DNA of 5,391 bases from contig PMIU01000020.1 of assembly GCA_003157195.1 (NCBI GenBank), positions 9,147 to 14,537 of the forward strand. The letters run 5' to 3'. Shown piece by piece: positions 1 through 5,380 of this stretch (the stretch's first letter is position 1; the number at the start of each line of letters is the position of its first letter). Under the pieces are notes generated by a model. It was not told the DNA's origin. It worked only from the letters and a program-made list of their open reading frames with translations, and did no database searches. The stretch comes from Candidatus Nomurabacteria bacterium (GTDB taxonomy: Bacteria > Patescibacteriota > Minisyncoccia > Phycocordibacterales > UBA9973). Both the position numbers and the translations under genes were made by a program.

Positions 1-2
1 AC

Positions 3-362
3 TGGTTGGCTGCGCCTTTTATTTGGCTGCCTATTTTGCCGATGTTTTTATTGGATATTTGTGTGGAGATTTACCACCGCATCGCCTTCCCTCTCTATGA
101 TTTGCCTTATATAAAAAGATCCGAATATATAATTTTTGACCGACAGAAGTTGAGCTACTTGCCCTGGTACGACAAATTTTTCTGCACTTATTGCGCTTAT
201 GGCAACGGATTTTTCCTATATGGTTCGGCCATAGCCGCCGAAACGGAAAAATATTGGTGCGGCATTAAACATCAAAGAGCCCGAATCAAAGCCCTAAAAG
301 ACGAAGGAAAAGATTATCTGGAGTACGGCGACAAAAAAGCTTTCGAGAAATTGGAAAAATAA
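3..362 (+). CDS. C-terminal part of a hypothetical Cys/His-motif protein (5' end outside window)
   Basis: The reading frame is open to the left edge (TGG at 3-5, then TTG at 6), so this is most likely the C-terminal 119 residues of a longer protein. A start at the TTG cannot be excluded. Numbered from the TTG codon, residues 5-20 are hydrophobic (PFIWLPILPMFLLDIC) and could be a membrane or membrane-associated segment. A conserved-looking core follows: an aromatic-rich stretch (YLPWYDKFF, 51-59), C60-x2-C63, an N-G pair at 67-68, an AAET segment, then YWC85-x3-H89. C60, C63, C85 and H89 could form one metal site; that is inference. The tail (about 90-118) is a charged Lys/Glu-rich helix. I associate this CxYC...NG...TExYWCxIKH pattern with uncharacterised proteins of CPR bacteria and some others, with no known function. 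It converges with the methyltransferase gene, leaving one base between stop codons. Confidence 0.7.
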   Translation, partial: WLAAPFIWLPILPMFLLDICVEIYHRIAFPLYDLPYIKRSEYIIFDRQKLSYLPWYDKFFCTYCAYGNGFFLYGSAIAAETEKYWCGIKHQRARIKALKDEGKDYLEYGDKKAFEKLEK

Positions 363-363
363 A

Positions 364-1023
364 TTATAATCCTAATTCCGTTTTAAGATTATCGCTCGTG
401 GAATCTTGAACAGATAAAATTTTTCCGTCATCTTTTAATAGTCTTTTCATTTGCGCCCCAATTTCTTTCTTTAAGAGTCCAACTTTATCCTCAAGTACTA
501 TCCCTTTGTATCTAGCATCCATTCTTTCAGAAAAATTATAACCAATTCTACTATCAAGAGATGGCGAGTCAAAAAAGGATTGACAATTAATTCCATCAAA
601 AGATTTATCTGGAAAAATATTTAATGCCCCAGAATCTAATAAATCTAATTGACAGTGTTCAAATTCTTCTCGACTAATATCCCTAATATCAACCCCGACT
701 GGATTTGCTCCCAATTCTTGCAAACCACGACAAAACCATGGCTCAAACCGTCTACCAAGTTTTTCGTCAGCAGAAATGGTGGCACCACAGCCAATATCTA
801 ATATCCTTTTTCCTTGTAAATTATCAATACCACCAAAAACTTCTAATGCCTTCATTAGCTGTGCTTTAACGAGTATCAACTCAACCGCATCATTATTAAT
901 TTTATATTTAATTGAAAGTTTTTCCTTTACTTTCCCAATTGCAACGAACCACTCTTTTATTTCTACGGGAGTTACTTTTATTTGTTGAGGGGTCTGGTCT
1001 GGTCCTTTTGGTTGCCCTATCAT
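364..1023 (-). CDS. Class I SAM-dependent methyltransferase, substrate unknown
   Basis: A 219-residue protein with a Rossmann-type methyltransferase core. Motif I is ILDIGCG at residues 74-80. The acidic ribose-binding position falls in VGVDIRD (109-115) at the end of beta-2, and a D-L-L-D motif sits at 127-130. The strand-4 region is FDGINCQSFFDSPS (142-155), followed by a helix and the typical late segment LLKDDGKIL (195-203). Between motif I and beta-2 is a long helical insert with FEPWFCRGLQELG (93-105), more than the short loop of most such enzymes. Residues 1-70 are a mostly helical N-terminal extension that could recognise substrate. The target (RNA, protein or small molecule) cannot be read from the sequence. 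It lies 21 bp downstream of rplU on the same strand with no terminator between, so co-transcription is likely. No Shine-Dalgarno is visible before the ATG; the upstream DNA is almost pure A/T. Confidence 0.85.
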   Translation of the reverse strand: MIGQPKGPDQTPQQIKVTPVEIKEWFVAIGKVKEKLSIKYKINNDAVELILVKAQLMKALEVFGGIDNLQGKRILDIGCGATISADEKLGRRFEPWFCRGLQELGANPVGVDIRDISREEFEHCQLDLLDSGALNIFPDKSFDGINCQSFFDSPSLDSRIGYNFSERMDARYKGIVLEDKVGLLKKEIGAQMKRLLKDDGKILSVQDSTSDNLKTELGL

Positions 1024-1044
1024 AATATATAAAGTTAGATAAAT

Positions 1045-1371
1045 TTACTTTATCGAAAGAATTTTTACTTTAAAAAACGGCTGGCGGTGGCCGTTTCTTT
1101 TTAGGTAACGGGATTTTTGTTTATATTTTACAACCATCACTTTCCTGGTGCGGCCTATTTCTACTATCTCTCCTGCCACGGATGCTCCTTTGATGTATGG
1201 CGTGCCAATGGTGGTGTCTTTGCCGTCGTCTACTAGCATTACTTTATCAAAAGTTAATTTATCCCCCTTTTTATATTCTCCCGTAATTTTCTCAATAGAA
1301 ACAAGGCCTCCCTCGGAGACTTTGTATTGCTTGCCACCTGTGAATATTACGGCAAATTCCTCTTTGTTCAT
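1045..1371 (-). CDS. rplU: 50S ribosomal protein bL21
   Basis: A 108-residue protein, normal length for bL21 (about 100-105) with a few extra N-terminal residues. The N-terminal signature FAVIFTGGKQYKV is at 6-18. A beta-barrel region follows with GDKLTFDKVMLVDDG (36-50) and IGTPYIKGASVAGEIVEIG (55-73). The C-terminal rRNA-binding signature KYKQKSRYLKRNGHRQPFF (82-100) is a close match to the family's basic K-Y-K...R-x-x-G-H-R-Q-P pattern. bL21 binds 23S rRNA in the large subunit. In most bacteria rplU is followed by rpmA (bL27); here a methyltransferase gene follows instead. The start at 1371 fits the family N-terminus. No Shine-Dalgarno precedes it, and the predicted promoter's -10 box ends only 8 nt before the ATG, which suggests a leaderless transcript. 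Confidence 0.97.
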   Translation of the reverse strand: MNKEEFAVIFTGGKQYKVSEGGLVSIEKITGEYKKGDKLTFDKVMLVDDGKDTTIGTPYIKGASVAGEIVEIGRTRKVMVVKYKQKSRYLKRNGHRQPFFKVKILSIK

Positions 1372-1379
1372 ATGGGTTC

Positions 1380-1408
1380 ATATTACACGATATTTCACAA
1401 AAAGGCAA
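1380..1408 (-). promoter_or_regulatory. Predicted sigma-70-type promoter of rplU, near-leaderless
   Basis: Read on the minus strand: -35 TTGCCT (1408-1403, 4 of 6 consensus), a 17-nt spacer, and -10 TAATAT (1385-1380, 4 of 6). Eight nucleotides separate the -10 from the rplU ATG, so transcription would start at or within one or two bases of the start codon. It overlaps the opposing promoter of the permease gene across 1394-1408. No experimental support; individually the boxes are moderate matches. Confidence 0.5.
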
Positions 1409-1422
1409 CCTTCTGCTACAAT
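1394..1422 (+). promoter_or_regulatory. Predicted extended -10 promoter of the permease-cysS operon, near-leaderless
   Basis: -35 TTCACA (1394-1399, 5 of 6 consensus), a 17-nt spacer, and -10 TACAAT (1417-1422, 5 of 6) preceded by the extended -10 element TGC (1414-1416). This is the best promoter-like sequence I found in the window. Nine nucleotides separate it from the ATG at 1432, so the expected start site near 1429-1431 gives a leader of about 0-3 nt. There is no Shine-Dalgarno upstream of that ATG, which agrees with leaderless initiation. Confidence 0.65.
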
Positions 1423-1431
1423 TAATGGCAT

Positions 1432-2442
1432 ATGCAACCAAAAACATTAGAGAGGTATTTTTTCTTAAGTCTTTTAGCAGCTACTTTAGTTTTCGCATTT
1501 TTTGTTTTCCGTCCGTTCTGGATTGTACTCGTGCTGGGAGCTTCTTTTTCTATAGTTTTTTATCCCGTTTATACCTGGCTCAAAAAGGGGCATTTGCCGA
1601 ATTGGCTAGCTGCTTTTTTAACCTTACTTCTTTTTATCATCGTGCTTTGTATTCCCCTTTTAGGAATCGGGTCCATCGTTTTTGACCAATCTCAAAATCT
1701 TTATCATTCCTTGATAAACAATAACGGAAATGCCGGACCATTTATAAACATAATCGGTAGTAAGATTAATCATGTATTACCCAAGGGGATGCATTTTGAC
1801 ATCAATGAAGTATTTTCAAATTTTGTTTCTTTTTTAACCAATAATATCACAAATATATTTAGCGCTACGGTCACTGCTCTCTTCACATTTATTCTACTTC
1901 TCCTAACAATTTTCTATTTCCTGAAAGACGGCGAAGAATGGAAAAAAACTATACTCAAAATGAGTCCTCTCTCCGCTGCGGATGACGAGAAAATAATTCA
2001 CCGATTGACCCAGACCATCAACGGCGTCATCAAAGGGTACCTGTTGATTGCTTTCATTCAAGGCACTTTGATGGGTGTCGGCTTGGCCATTTTTCACGTG
2101 CCAAATCCCGCGATTTGGGGAGTAATAGCTGGCATCGCCGCCATCATTCCGCCGCTCGGCACAGCTGTGGTTTCCGTTCCGGCCATAATTTTCCTTTTCT
2201 TAACCGGTCACACCGGATCATCGATTGGTCTTTTGATTTGGTCTACATTAATAGTCGGAATGGGAGACAATGTGCTCAATCCGTACATCGTCGGGCATAA
2301 AATAGATGTCCCCCCATTCTTGATTCTGTTTTCTGTATTGGGAGGCATTGCACTCTTAGGTCCTGTGGGTATTCTCATTGGCCCGTTAACCGTATCTCTG
2401 CTTTACACTTTGACAGAAATATATCAACAGGAGTTCAAATAA
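1432..2442 (+). CDS. AI-2E family (TqsA/PerM/UPF0118) membrane transporter
   Basis: A 336-residue polytopic inner-membrane protein of the AI-2E exporter superfamily, typical in length (about 330-400). Hydrophobic segments fall at about 11-26, 28-45, 58-84, 143-165, 199-222, 226-258 (possibly two), 261-278 and 295-327. Family hallmarks are FYFLKDG (161-167) at the end of the fourth helix, and GVIKGYLLIAFIQG (198-211). Others are the IPPLGT motif (239-244), NVLNPYIVGHKIDVPP (280-295) and GGIALLGPVGILIGPLT (304-320). Residues 85-142 form a long soluble segment between helices 3 and 4, also usual in the family. Members have been proposed to export autoinducer-2, Na+/H+ or other solutes; the substrate here is not predictable, so no gene symbol is given. 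It is the first gene of an apparent operon with cysS (1-nt gap). The ATG at 1432 follows an extended -10 promoter by 9 nt. Confidence 0.92.
   Translation: MQPKTLERYFFLSLLAATLVFAFFVFRPFWIVLVLGASFSIVFYPVYTWLKKGHLPNWLAAFLTLLLFIIVLCIPLLGIGSIVFDQSQNLYHSLINNNGNAGPFINIIGSKINHVLPKGMHFDINEVFSNFVSFLTNNITNIFSATVTALFTFILLLLTIFYFLKDGEEWKKTILKMSPLSAADDEKIIHRLTQTINGVIKGYLLIAFIQGTLMGVGLAIFHVPNPAIWGVIAGIAAIIPPLGTAVVSVPAIIFLFLTGHTGSSIGLLIWSTLIVGMGDNVLNPYIVGHKIDVPPFLILFSVLGGIALLGPVGILIGPLTVSLLYTLTEIYQQEFK
2429..2433 (+). promoter_or_regulatory. Shine-Dalgarno of cysS inside the permease gene
   Basis: AGGAG lies 10 nt before the cysS ATG and within the last codons of the upstream permease gene. With the permease stop (TAA 2440-2442) one base before the ATG, this arrangement favours translational coupling. 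It also shows that internal cistrons here use Shine-Dalgarno initiation, unlike the two promoter-proximal genes. Confidence 0.75.
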
Positions 2443-2443
2443 T

Positions 2444-3826
2444 ATGCCTCTTAAATTTTACAACACTTTAACCCGCGAAAAAGAAATCTTTACTCCGATT
2501 AATCCCCCCAACGTCGGCTTTTATTCCTGTGGTCCGACGGTGAATAACTATGCGCATATAGGTAATCTTCGCGCGTATGTTTTTGCTGACATTCTAGAAA
2601 AAACTTTAGAGTATCTTGGGTATAAGGTTAAGCGCGTTATGAATATCACTGATATAGGAATAATGTCCAGTGACGCAGATACAGGCGAAGACAAAATGAC
2701 GGCGGCGCTTTTGCGCGAAGGCAAGGAGCTGAATTTAAAAAACATGCGTGAACTAGCTGAATTTTATACTGAAAAATTTAAGGAGGATTTGACTAAACTA
2801 AATATAAAAATACCAGCTAATATATATTTCGCAAGCGATTATGTAAAAGAAGACGTTGAACTTGTGCAAAAGTTAAAAGAAAAAGGATACGCATACAAAA
2901 CCAGCGATGGAATTTATTTTGATACAGCTAAAATGCCAGACTACGGGATACTAAGAGGCGGAAAGACAACCCGGGACGAAAGTCATACTAGAGTTGCTGA
3001 AAACCCGGAAAAAAAGAATCCAGAAGATTTTGCGCTTTGGAAATTTAATTCGAAAATGGGTTTTGAATCCCCTTTCGGACAAGGTTTTCCAGGTTGGCAT
3101 ATAGAGTGTTCGGCAATAGGTATGAAATTTCTTGGCGAACAATTTGATATACACACAGGGGGCATTGATCTCATTCCAACGCATCACACCAACGAAATAG
3201 CCCAATCAGAATGCGCAACGGGGAAAAAACCTTTTGTTAAATTTTGGATACATAGTGAATTTGTTGATATTGGAAGTGAAAAAATGTCCAAATCTAAAAA
3301 TAATTTTTTACAACTGAAAAGTGTTGTTGAAAAAGGCATAAACCCCATTACTTACCGTTTTTGGCTCCTAATGGCAAGTTATCGCACAAAGGTCAACTTC
3401 AACTGGGAAGCCCTAGAAGGCGCAGAAACGGCCTTAAAACGCTTATATAACCTGTATATGGCCCTTGGCCCGGAGGTTGGCAATGTACATCAGGAATATC
3501 AAAATAAGTTTAAAGAATACATTAAAGACGACCTGGACACCCCAAGAGCATTGGCACTCCTTTGGGATGTTTTTAAAGACCCAAATATGTCCGACCCCGA
3601 CAAGAAAGCCACTATTTTGGATTTTGATAAAGTGTTTGGGTTGGGTTTTGAAAATTTAAAAGAGGAAATAATTCCGGCAGAAGTTTTGAAATTAGCTGAA
3701 GAAAGAGAGCAAGCCAGAAAAAATAAAGACTTTAAAAAGTCTGACGAACTCCGCAAGGAAATTAATTCACTCGGATACGACATCAAGGATACGTCCGAAG
3801 GACCCCGCCTGCATAAGCTAGGCTAA
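2444..3826 (+). CDS. cysS: Cysteinyl-tRNA synthetase (class I)
   Basis: A 460-residue class I aminoacyl-tRNA synthetase, full length for CysRS (about 460). It activates cysteine with ATP and charges tRNA-Cys in the cytoplasm. The N-terminus SCGPTVNNYAHIGNLRAY (28-45) carries zinc ligand C29 and the first class I signature as HIGN (38-41) rather than HIGH. The remaining expected zinc ligands are C222 in GWHIEC, and H247 and E251 in THHTNE; by alignment to the E. coli enzyme all four are present. The KMSKS loop is intact at 280-284 (EKMSKSKNNF). NITDIGIMSSDADTGEDKM (67-85) matches the variant connective region with a GEDKM motif. The C-terminal part (about 340-460) is the helical DALR-like and anticodon-binding region, with a Lys/Glu-rich helix ending in GYDIKDTSEGPRL. 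It is second in the permease-cysS operon. No clear intrinsic terminator follows on this strand. Confidence 0.97.
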   Translation: MPLKFYNTLTREKEIFTPINPPNVGFYSCGPTVNNYAHIGNLRAYVFADILEKTLEYLGYKVKRVMNITDIGIMSSDADTGEDKMTAALLREGKELNLKNMRELAEFYTEKFKEDLTKLNIKIPANIYFASDYVKEDVELVQKLKEKGYAYKTSDGIYFDTAKMPDYGILRGGKTTRDESHTRVAENPEKKNPEDFALWKFNSKMGFESPFGQGFPGWHIECSAIGMKFLGEQFDIHTGGIDLIPTHHTNEIAQSECATGKKPFVKFWIHSEFVDIGSEKMSKSKNNFLQLKSVVEKGINPITYRFWLLMASYRTKVNFNWEALEGAETALKRLYNLYMALGPEVGNVHQEYQNKFKEYIKDDLDTPRALALLWDVFKDPNMSDPDKKATILDFDKVFGLGFENLKEEIIPAEVLKLAEEREQARKNKDFKKSDELRKEINSLGYDIKDTSEGPRLHKLG

Positions 3827-3860
3827 AAGCATTGCGGGCAGGAGAAAATAAATAAAATAT

Positions 3861-3903
3861 AAAAAGTGCAGGGCTGTTGCGGTGTTGTATCCGCGAACAG
3901 CCC
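3861..3903 (-). terminator. Strong GC-rich hairpin with T-rich tail, likely terminator of the 40-aa gene
   Basis: An inverted repeat with arms 3871-3882 (GGGCTGTTGCGG) and 3891-3903 (CCGCGAACAGCCC) gives a 12-bp stem with one bulged base (3895) and an 8-nt loop. In the minus direction the stem is followed by TGCAC, then TTTTT (3865-3861) and a longer T/A-rich stretch. On the plus strand no T-run follows, so it should act mainly for the minus-strand small gene, whose stop is 10 bp away. The 5-nt gap before the T-tract is not ideal. It also sits downstream of cysS and could protect that mRNA's 3' end. Confidence 0.65.
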
Positions 3904-3913
3904 CGAGATTAGC

Positions 3914-4036
3914 CTAAGCCACTTTCTTGCGCTTCTTTTCTTTCCTCCTTTTTTGGTTACGTTTTCGGTGCTCCTTACGACGCAACCGCTCTTCCTCTGT
4001 CACTAAACGGCGTTCATTAACTAACGTATCACACAC
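3914..4036 (-). CDS. Small very basic protein, 40 aa, GTG start (novel candidate)
   Basis: A 40-codon ORF (GTG at 4036-4034, TAG at 3916-3914). The peptide begins MCDTLVNERRLVTEEERLRR and ends KEKKRKKVA. It has 18 Lys/Arg and one His against 7 Asp/Glu, a net charge near +11. Residues 8-38 should form one long charged helix, with the basic residues concentrated from 17 onward. The case for a real gene is its surroundings: an 8-nt perfect Shine-Dalgarno (AAGGAGGA), 8-nt spacing from AGGAGG to the GTG, an in-frame TAA two codons upstream that fixes the start, and a terminator-like hairpin just after the stop. I do not recognise the family. Composition suggests an RNA-binding or ribosome-associated peptide, but it does not match bL34, bL36, bS21 or bTHX as I know them. 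A chance ORF inside an RNA gene remains possible. Confidence 0.55.
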   Translation of the reverse strand: MCDTLVNERRLVTEEERLRRKEHRKRNQKRRKEKKRKKVA

Positions 4037-4043
4037 AGCTTAC

Positions 4044-4051
4044 TCCTCCTT
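4044..4051 (-). promoter_or_regulatory. Consensus Shine-Dalgarno of the 40-aa ORF
   Basis: Minus-strand AAGGAGGA is the strongest ribosome-binding sequence in the window, with AGGAGG ending 8 nt before a GTG. It decides the start: the frame has a TAA between this site and the GTG, and no alternative upstream codon is available. Confidence 0.65.
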
Positions 4052-4105
4052 AAGAGCAAAAAGATTTACACAAAGAACAAACCCACACCCTCCAAAGAAA
4101 CAAAA

Positions 4106-4192
4106 AGCCCCTCTAGAAGGCTGGTGTTTGGGTTGTAATTTATTTTGAGATTATTTTACAGTGCAAAAATCAGCCTTCTAAATTTGAGGGCT
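4106..4192 (-). ncRNA. Two-tier long-range inverted repeat ending in a T-tract (terminator, attenuator or small RNA)
   Basis: On the minus strand, four segments pair as nested arms. TAGAAGGCTG (4180-4171) matches CAGCCTTCTA (4123-4114), 10 bp perfect. Outside it AGCCCTC (4192-4186) matches GAGGGGCT (4113-4106) with one extra G. The inner loop is 47 nt and poor in structure; one side has an unpaired AAATT between the tiers. The base of the structure runs directly into a T-tract (4106-4102). A competing small hairpin can form locally, with AGCC (4122-4119) pairing to GGCT (4109-4106), also in front of the T-tract, as in attenuators. It could be the terminator of the agmatine deiminase transcript, a conditional leader of the 40-aa gene, or a stand-alone RNA. 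The pairing is visible; the function is inference. Confidence 0.4.
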
Positions 4193-4195
4193 GTA

Positions 4196-4208
4196 CAACA
4201 TGATGTTG
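4196..4208. repeat. 13-bp perfect palindrome
   Basis: CAACAT-G-ATGTTG, two 6-bp arms around a single central base, lies 3 bp beyond the outer arm of the large inverted repeat. The form fits a dimeric regulator half-site pair, or it may simply extend the RNA fold. No regulator is identifiable in the window. Confidence 0.35.
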
Positions 4209-4258
4209 CGAGAGAAAATCTGTTTTGTTTTGCATTCCTGTCCATATTTATATTAAAG

Positions 4259-4290
4259 CATTTATTAAATAAAAAGTAAAATAATAAATG
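4259..4290. repeat. AT-rich 9-bp inverted repeat just after the agmatine deiminase stop
   Basis: CATTTATTA (4259-4267) and TAATAAATG (4282-4290) are exact reverse complements with a 14-nt loop, starting 7 bp past the deiminase stop codon. Each arm has a single G/C base, so the RNA stem would be weak. In the minus direction the loop is T-rich. Weak terminator, mRNA 3' element, or chance in AT-rich DNA are all open. Confidence 0.35.
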
Positions 4291-4297
4291 TTAATAA

Positions 4298-5353
4298 TTA
4301 TTCCGGCTGTTGCTGGGTCATGCAGTGAATGGCTCCCCCGCCGTAAATTATTTCTCTACAATCAATACCTACGGCTTTGCGTTCCGGAAAACATGCTTGG
4401 ATTATTTCCATCGCTTTGGCATCGTTTGGGTCATTATAAACCGGCACTAAAACTACATTATTACCGATATAGAAATTGGTATAAGAAACTGGCGCTTTGC
4501 TACCATCATCGTATTTCATATGTGGCATAGGAAGTTTTACAACTTCGAAAAGTTTACCATCTTGGTCTTTGGCTCCGGTCAAAACTTTATAATTATCATC
4601 TAAAATTTTAAAGTTTTCATCTTCGGCATTATCTTCATAAGCAACCAAAATTTTATTTATAGAAACAAATCGAGCGATATCATCTATGTGTCCGTCAGTG
4701 TGATCATTTATTAATCCCATTTCCAACCAGACAATATTACTTACTCCCAAATAGTTTTTTAAGTACTCTTCAATTTGTTCTTTACTTGAGTTTGGATTAC
4801 GATTGGGGTTAAGTAATGTCTGTTTAGTTGTGAGTAAACTACCCAATCCGTTTATTTCTATGGCACCCCCTTCCAGCACCATATCTGCTATAAATTTCTT
4901 CCCACCAGGATTTAAAATATTAAAAACTTTGTTGTCTTTTAGTAGTTGCTCAAAATCATTGAAAGATGGGTTACCCGCTTTGCCATAAGCGTTGTATTTC
5001 CATTTCACCCAGGCTAAGTCTTTCTGCTCTCTATTTATTAAGAAAAATGGCGCGTAATCCCGAGTCCAAACATCTGCAAATTCTACCTGGTGAAAGGTTA
5101 TATTAGACAAATTAGCTCCAAAAGTTTTCAGCAATTTTTCCGCCCTGGTTTGCATTTGATCATTTAAAACTATCAGCTCCACTTTTTCGCTTCCCTCTAA
5201 GGCTTTAATAATTTTACAAAAAGTCTTTTCCGCATTCTCGATGCTTTTCGTAAAAGTTGTTTTGTCATAGGGCCAAGCGAGCCAAACAGCTGAATGCTTT
5301 TCCCATTCAGCCGGCATTATGAAACCTAGTTGTTTTGGAGTCTGGTCAGACAT
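4298..5353 (-). CDS. aguA: Agmatine deiminase (agmatine iminohydrolase)
   Basis: A 351-residue enzyme of the agmatine deiminase/peptidylarginine deiminase-like family (guanidine-modifying superfamily), full length. It hydrolyses agmatine to N-carbamoylputrescine and ammonia in the cytosol, a step in putrescine synthesis or agmatine use. Motifs in order: MPAEWEKHSAVWLAWP (13-28), DVWTRDYAP (94-102), LEGGAIEINGLGSLLTT (160-176), LLNPNRNP (180-187), DHTDGHIDDIARF (217-229), NFYIGNNVVLVPVYNDPND, GIDCREIIYGGGAIHCMTQQQP. By family knowledge the nucleophile is C344, with H222 and E161 completing the catalytic set; D224 and an Asp at 94 or 99 bind the guanidinium group. All are present. No Shine-Dalgarno is seen before the ATG. 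Neither aguB nor another polyamine gene is in the window; such a partner could lie beyond the right edge. Confidence 0.94.
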   Translation of the reverse strand: MSDQTPKQLGFIMPAEWEKHSAVWLAWPYDKTTFTKSIENAEKTFCKIIKALEGSEKVELIVLNDQMQTRAEKLLKTFGANLSNITFHQVEFADVWTRDYAPFFLINREQKDLAWVKWKYNAYGKAGNPSFNDFEQLLKDNKVFNILNPGGKKFIADMVLEGGAIEINGLGSLLTTKQTLLNPNRNPNSSKEQIEEYLKNYLGVSNIVWLEMGLINDHTDGHIDDIARFVSINKILVAYEDNAEDENFKILDDNYKVLTGAKDQDGKLFEVVKLPMPHMKYDDGSKAPVSYTNFYIGNNVVLVPVYNDPNDAKAMEIIQACFPERKAVGIDCREIIYGGGAIHCMTQQQPE

Positions 5354-5370
5354 TTATTTTTTCACAGAAA

Positions 5371-5380
5371 TTGACTTATA
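5371..5380. promoter_or_regulatory. Edge promoter elements: -10-like (minus) overlapping -35-like (plus)
   Basis: Minus-strand TATAAG (5380-5375, 5 of 6 match to the -10 consensus) lies 21 nt upstream of the agmatine deiminase ATG and could give it a leader of about 14 nt. Its -35 would lie outside the window. Plus-strand TTGACT (5371-5376, 5 of 6 match to the -35 consensus) overlaps it and would serve a divergent gene to the right; its -10 would also lie outside. Neither promoter can be completed from this window. Confidence 0.3.

Noticed and set aside
776..988. 70-codon plus-strand ORF inside the methyltransferase gene
   Set aside because: Shadow of the methyltransferase reading frame; no start signals.
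964..1000. Shared DQTPxQ near the N-termini of the methyltransferase and the agmatine deiminase, with similar DNA
   Set aside because: The match is about a dozen bases and lies at different distances from the start codons. It is more likely chance than a duplicated element.
2951..3205. Antisense ORFs of 63 and 84 codons inside cysS
   Set aside because: They overlap a well-conserved synthetase gene on the other strand, lack ribosome-binding sites and show no family features.
3927..4148. 73-codon plus-strand ORF (TTG start) in the spacer after cysS
   Set aside because: It is mostly the complement of the basic minus-strand ORF, has no Shine-Dalgarno, and its low-complexity Phe/Ser/Arg composition is what antisense of Lys/Arg codons gives.
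3861..4192. Spacer as tmRNA, 6S RNA, SRP RNA or RNase P RNA
   Set aside because: I could not find the tRNA-like ends or ALAA-type tag of tmRNA, the GGAAG/AGCAGCC core of SRP RNA, or RNase P conserved cores. The paired region is also too short for 6S. A covariance scan would be needed to exclude divergent forms.
4156..4245. 29-codon minus-strand ORF beginning MDRNAKQNRF, a possible leader peptide
   Set aside because: No ribosome-binding site and no convincing promoter, and it runs into the arms of the inverted repeat. Residue content does not suggest an attenuator peptide.
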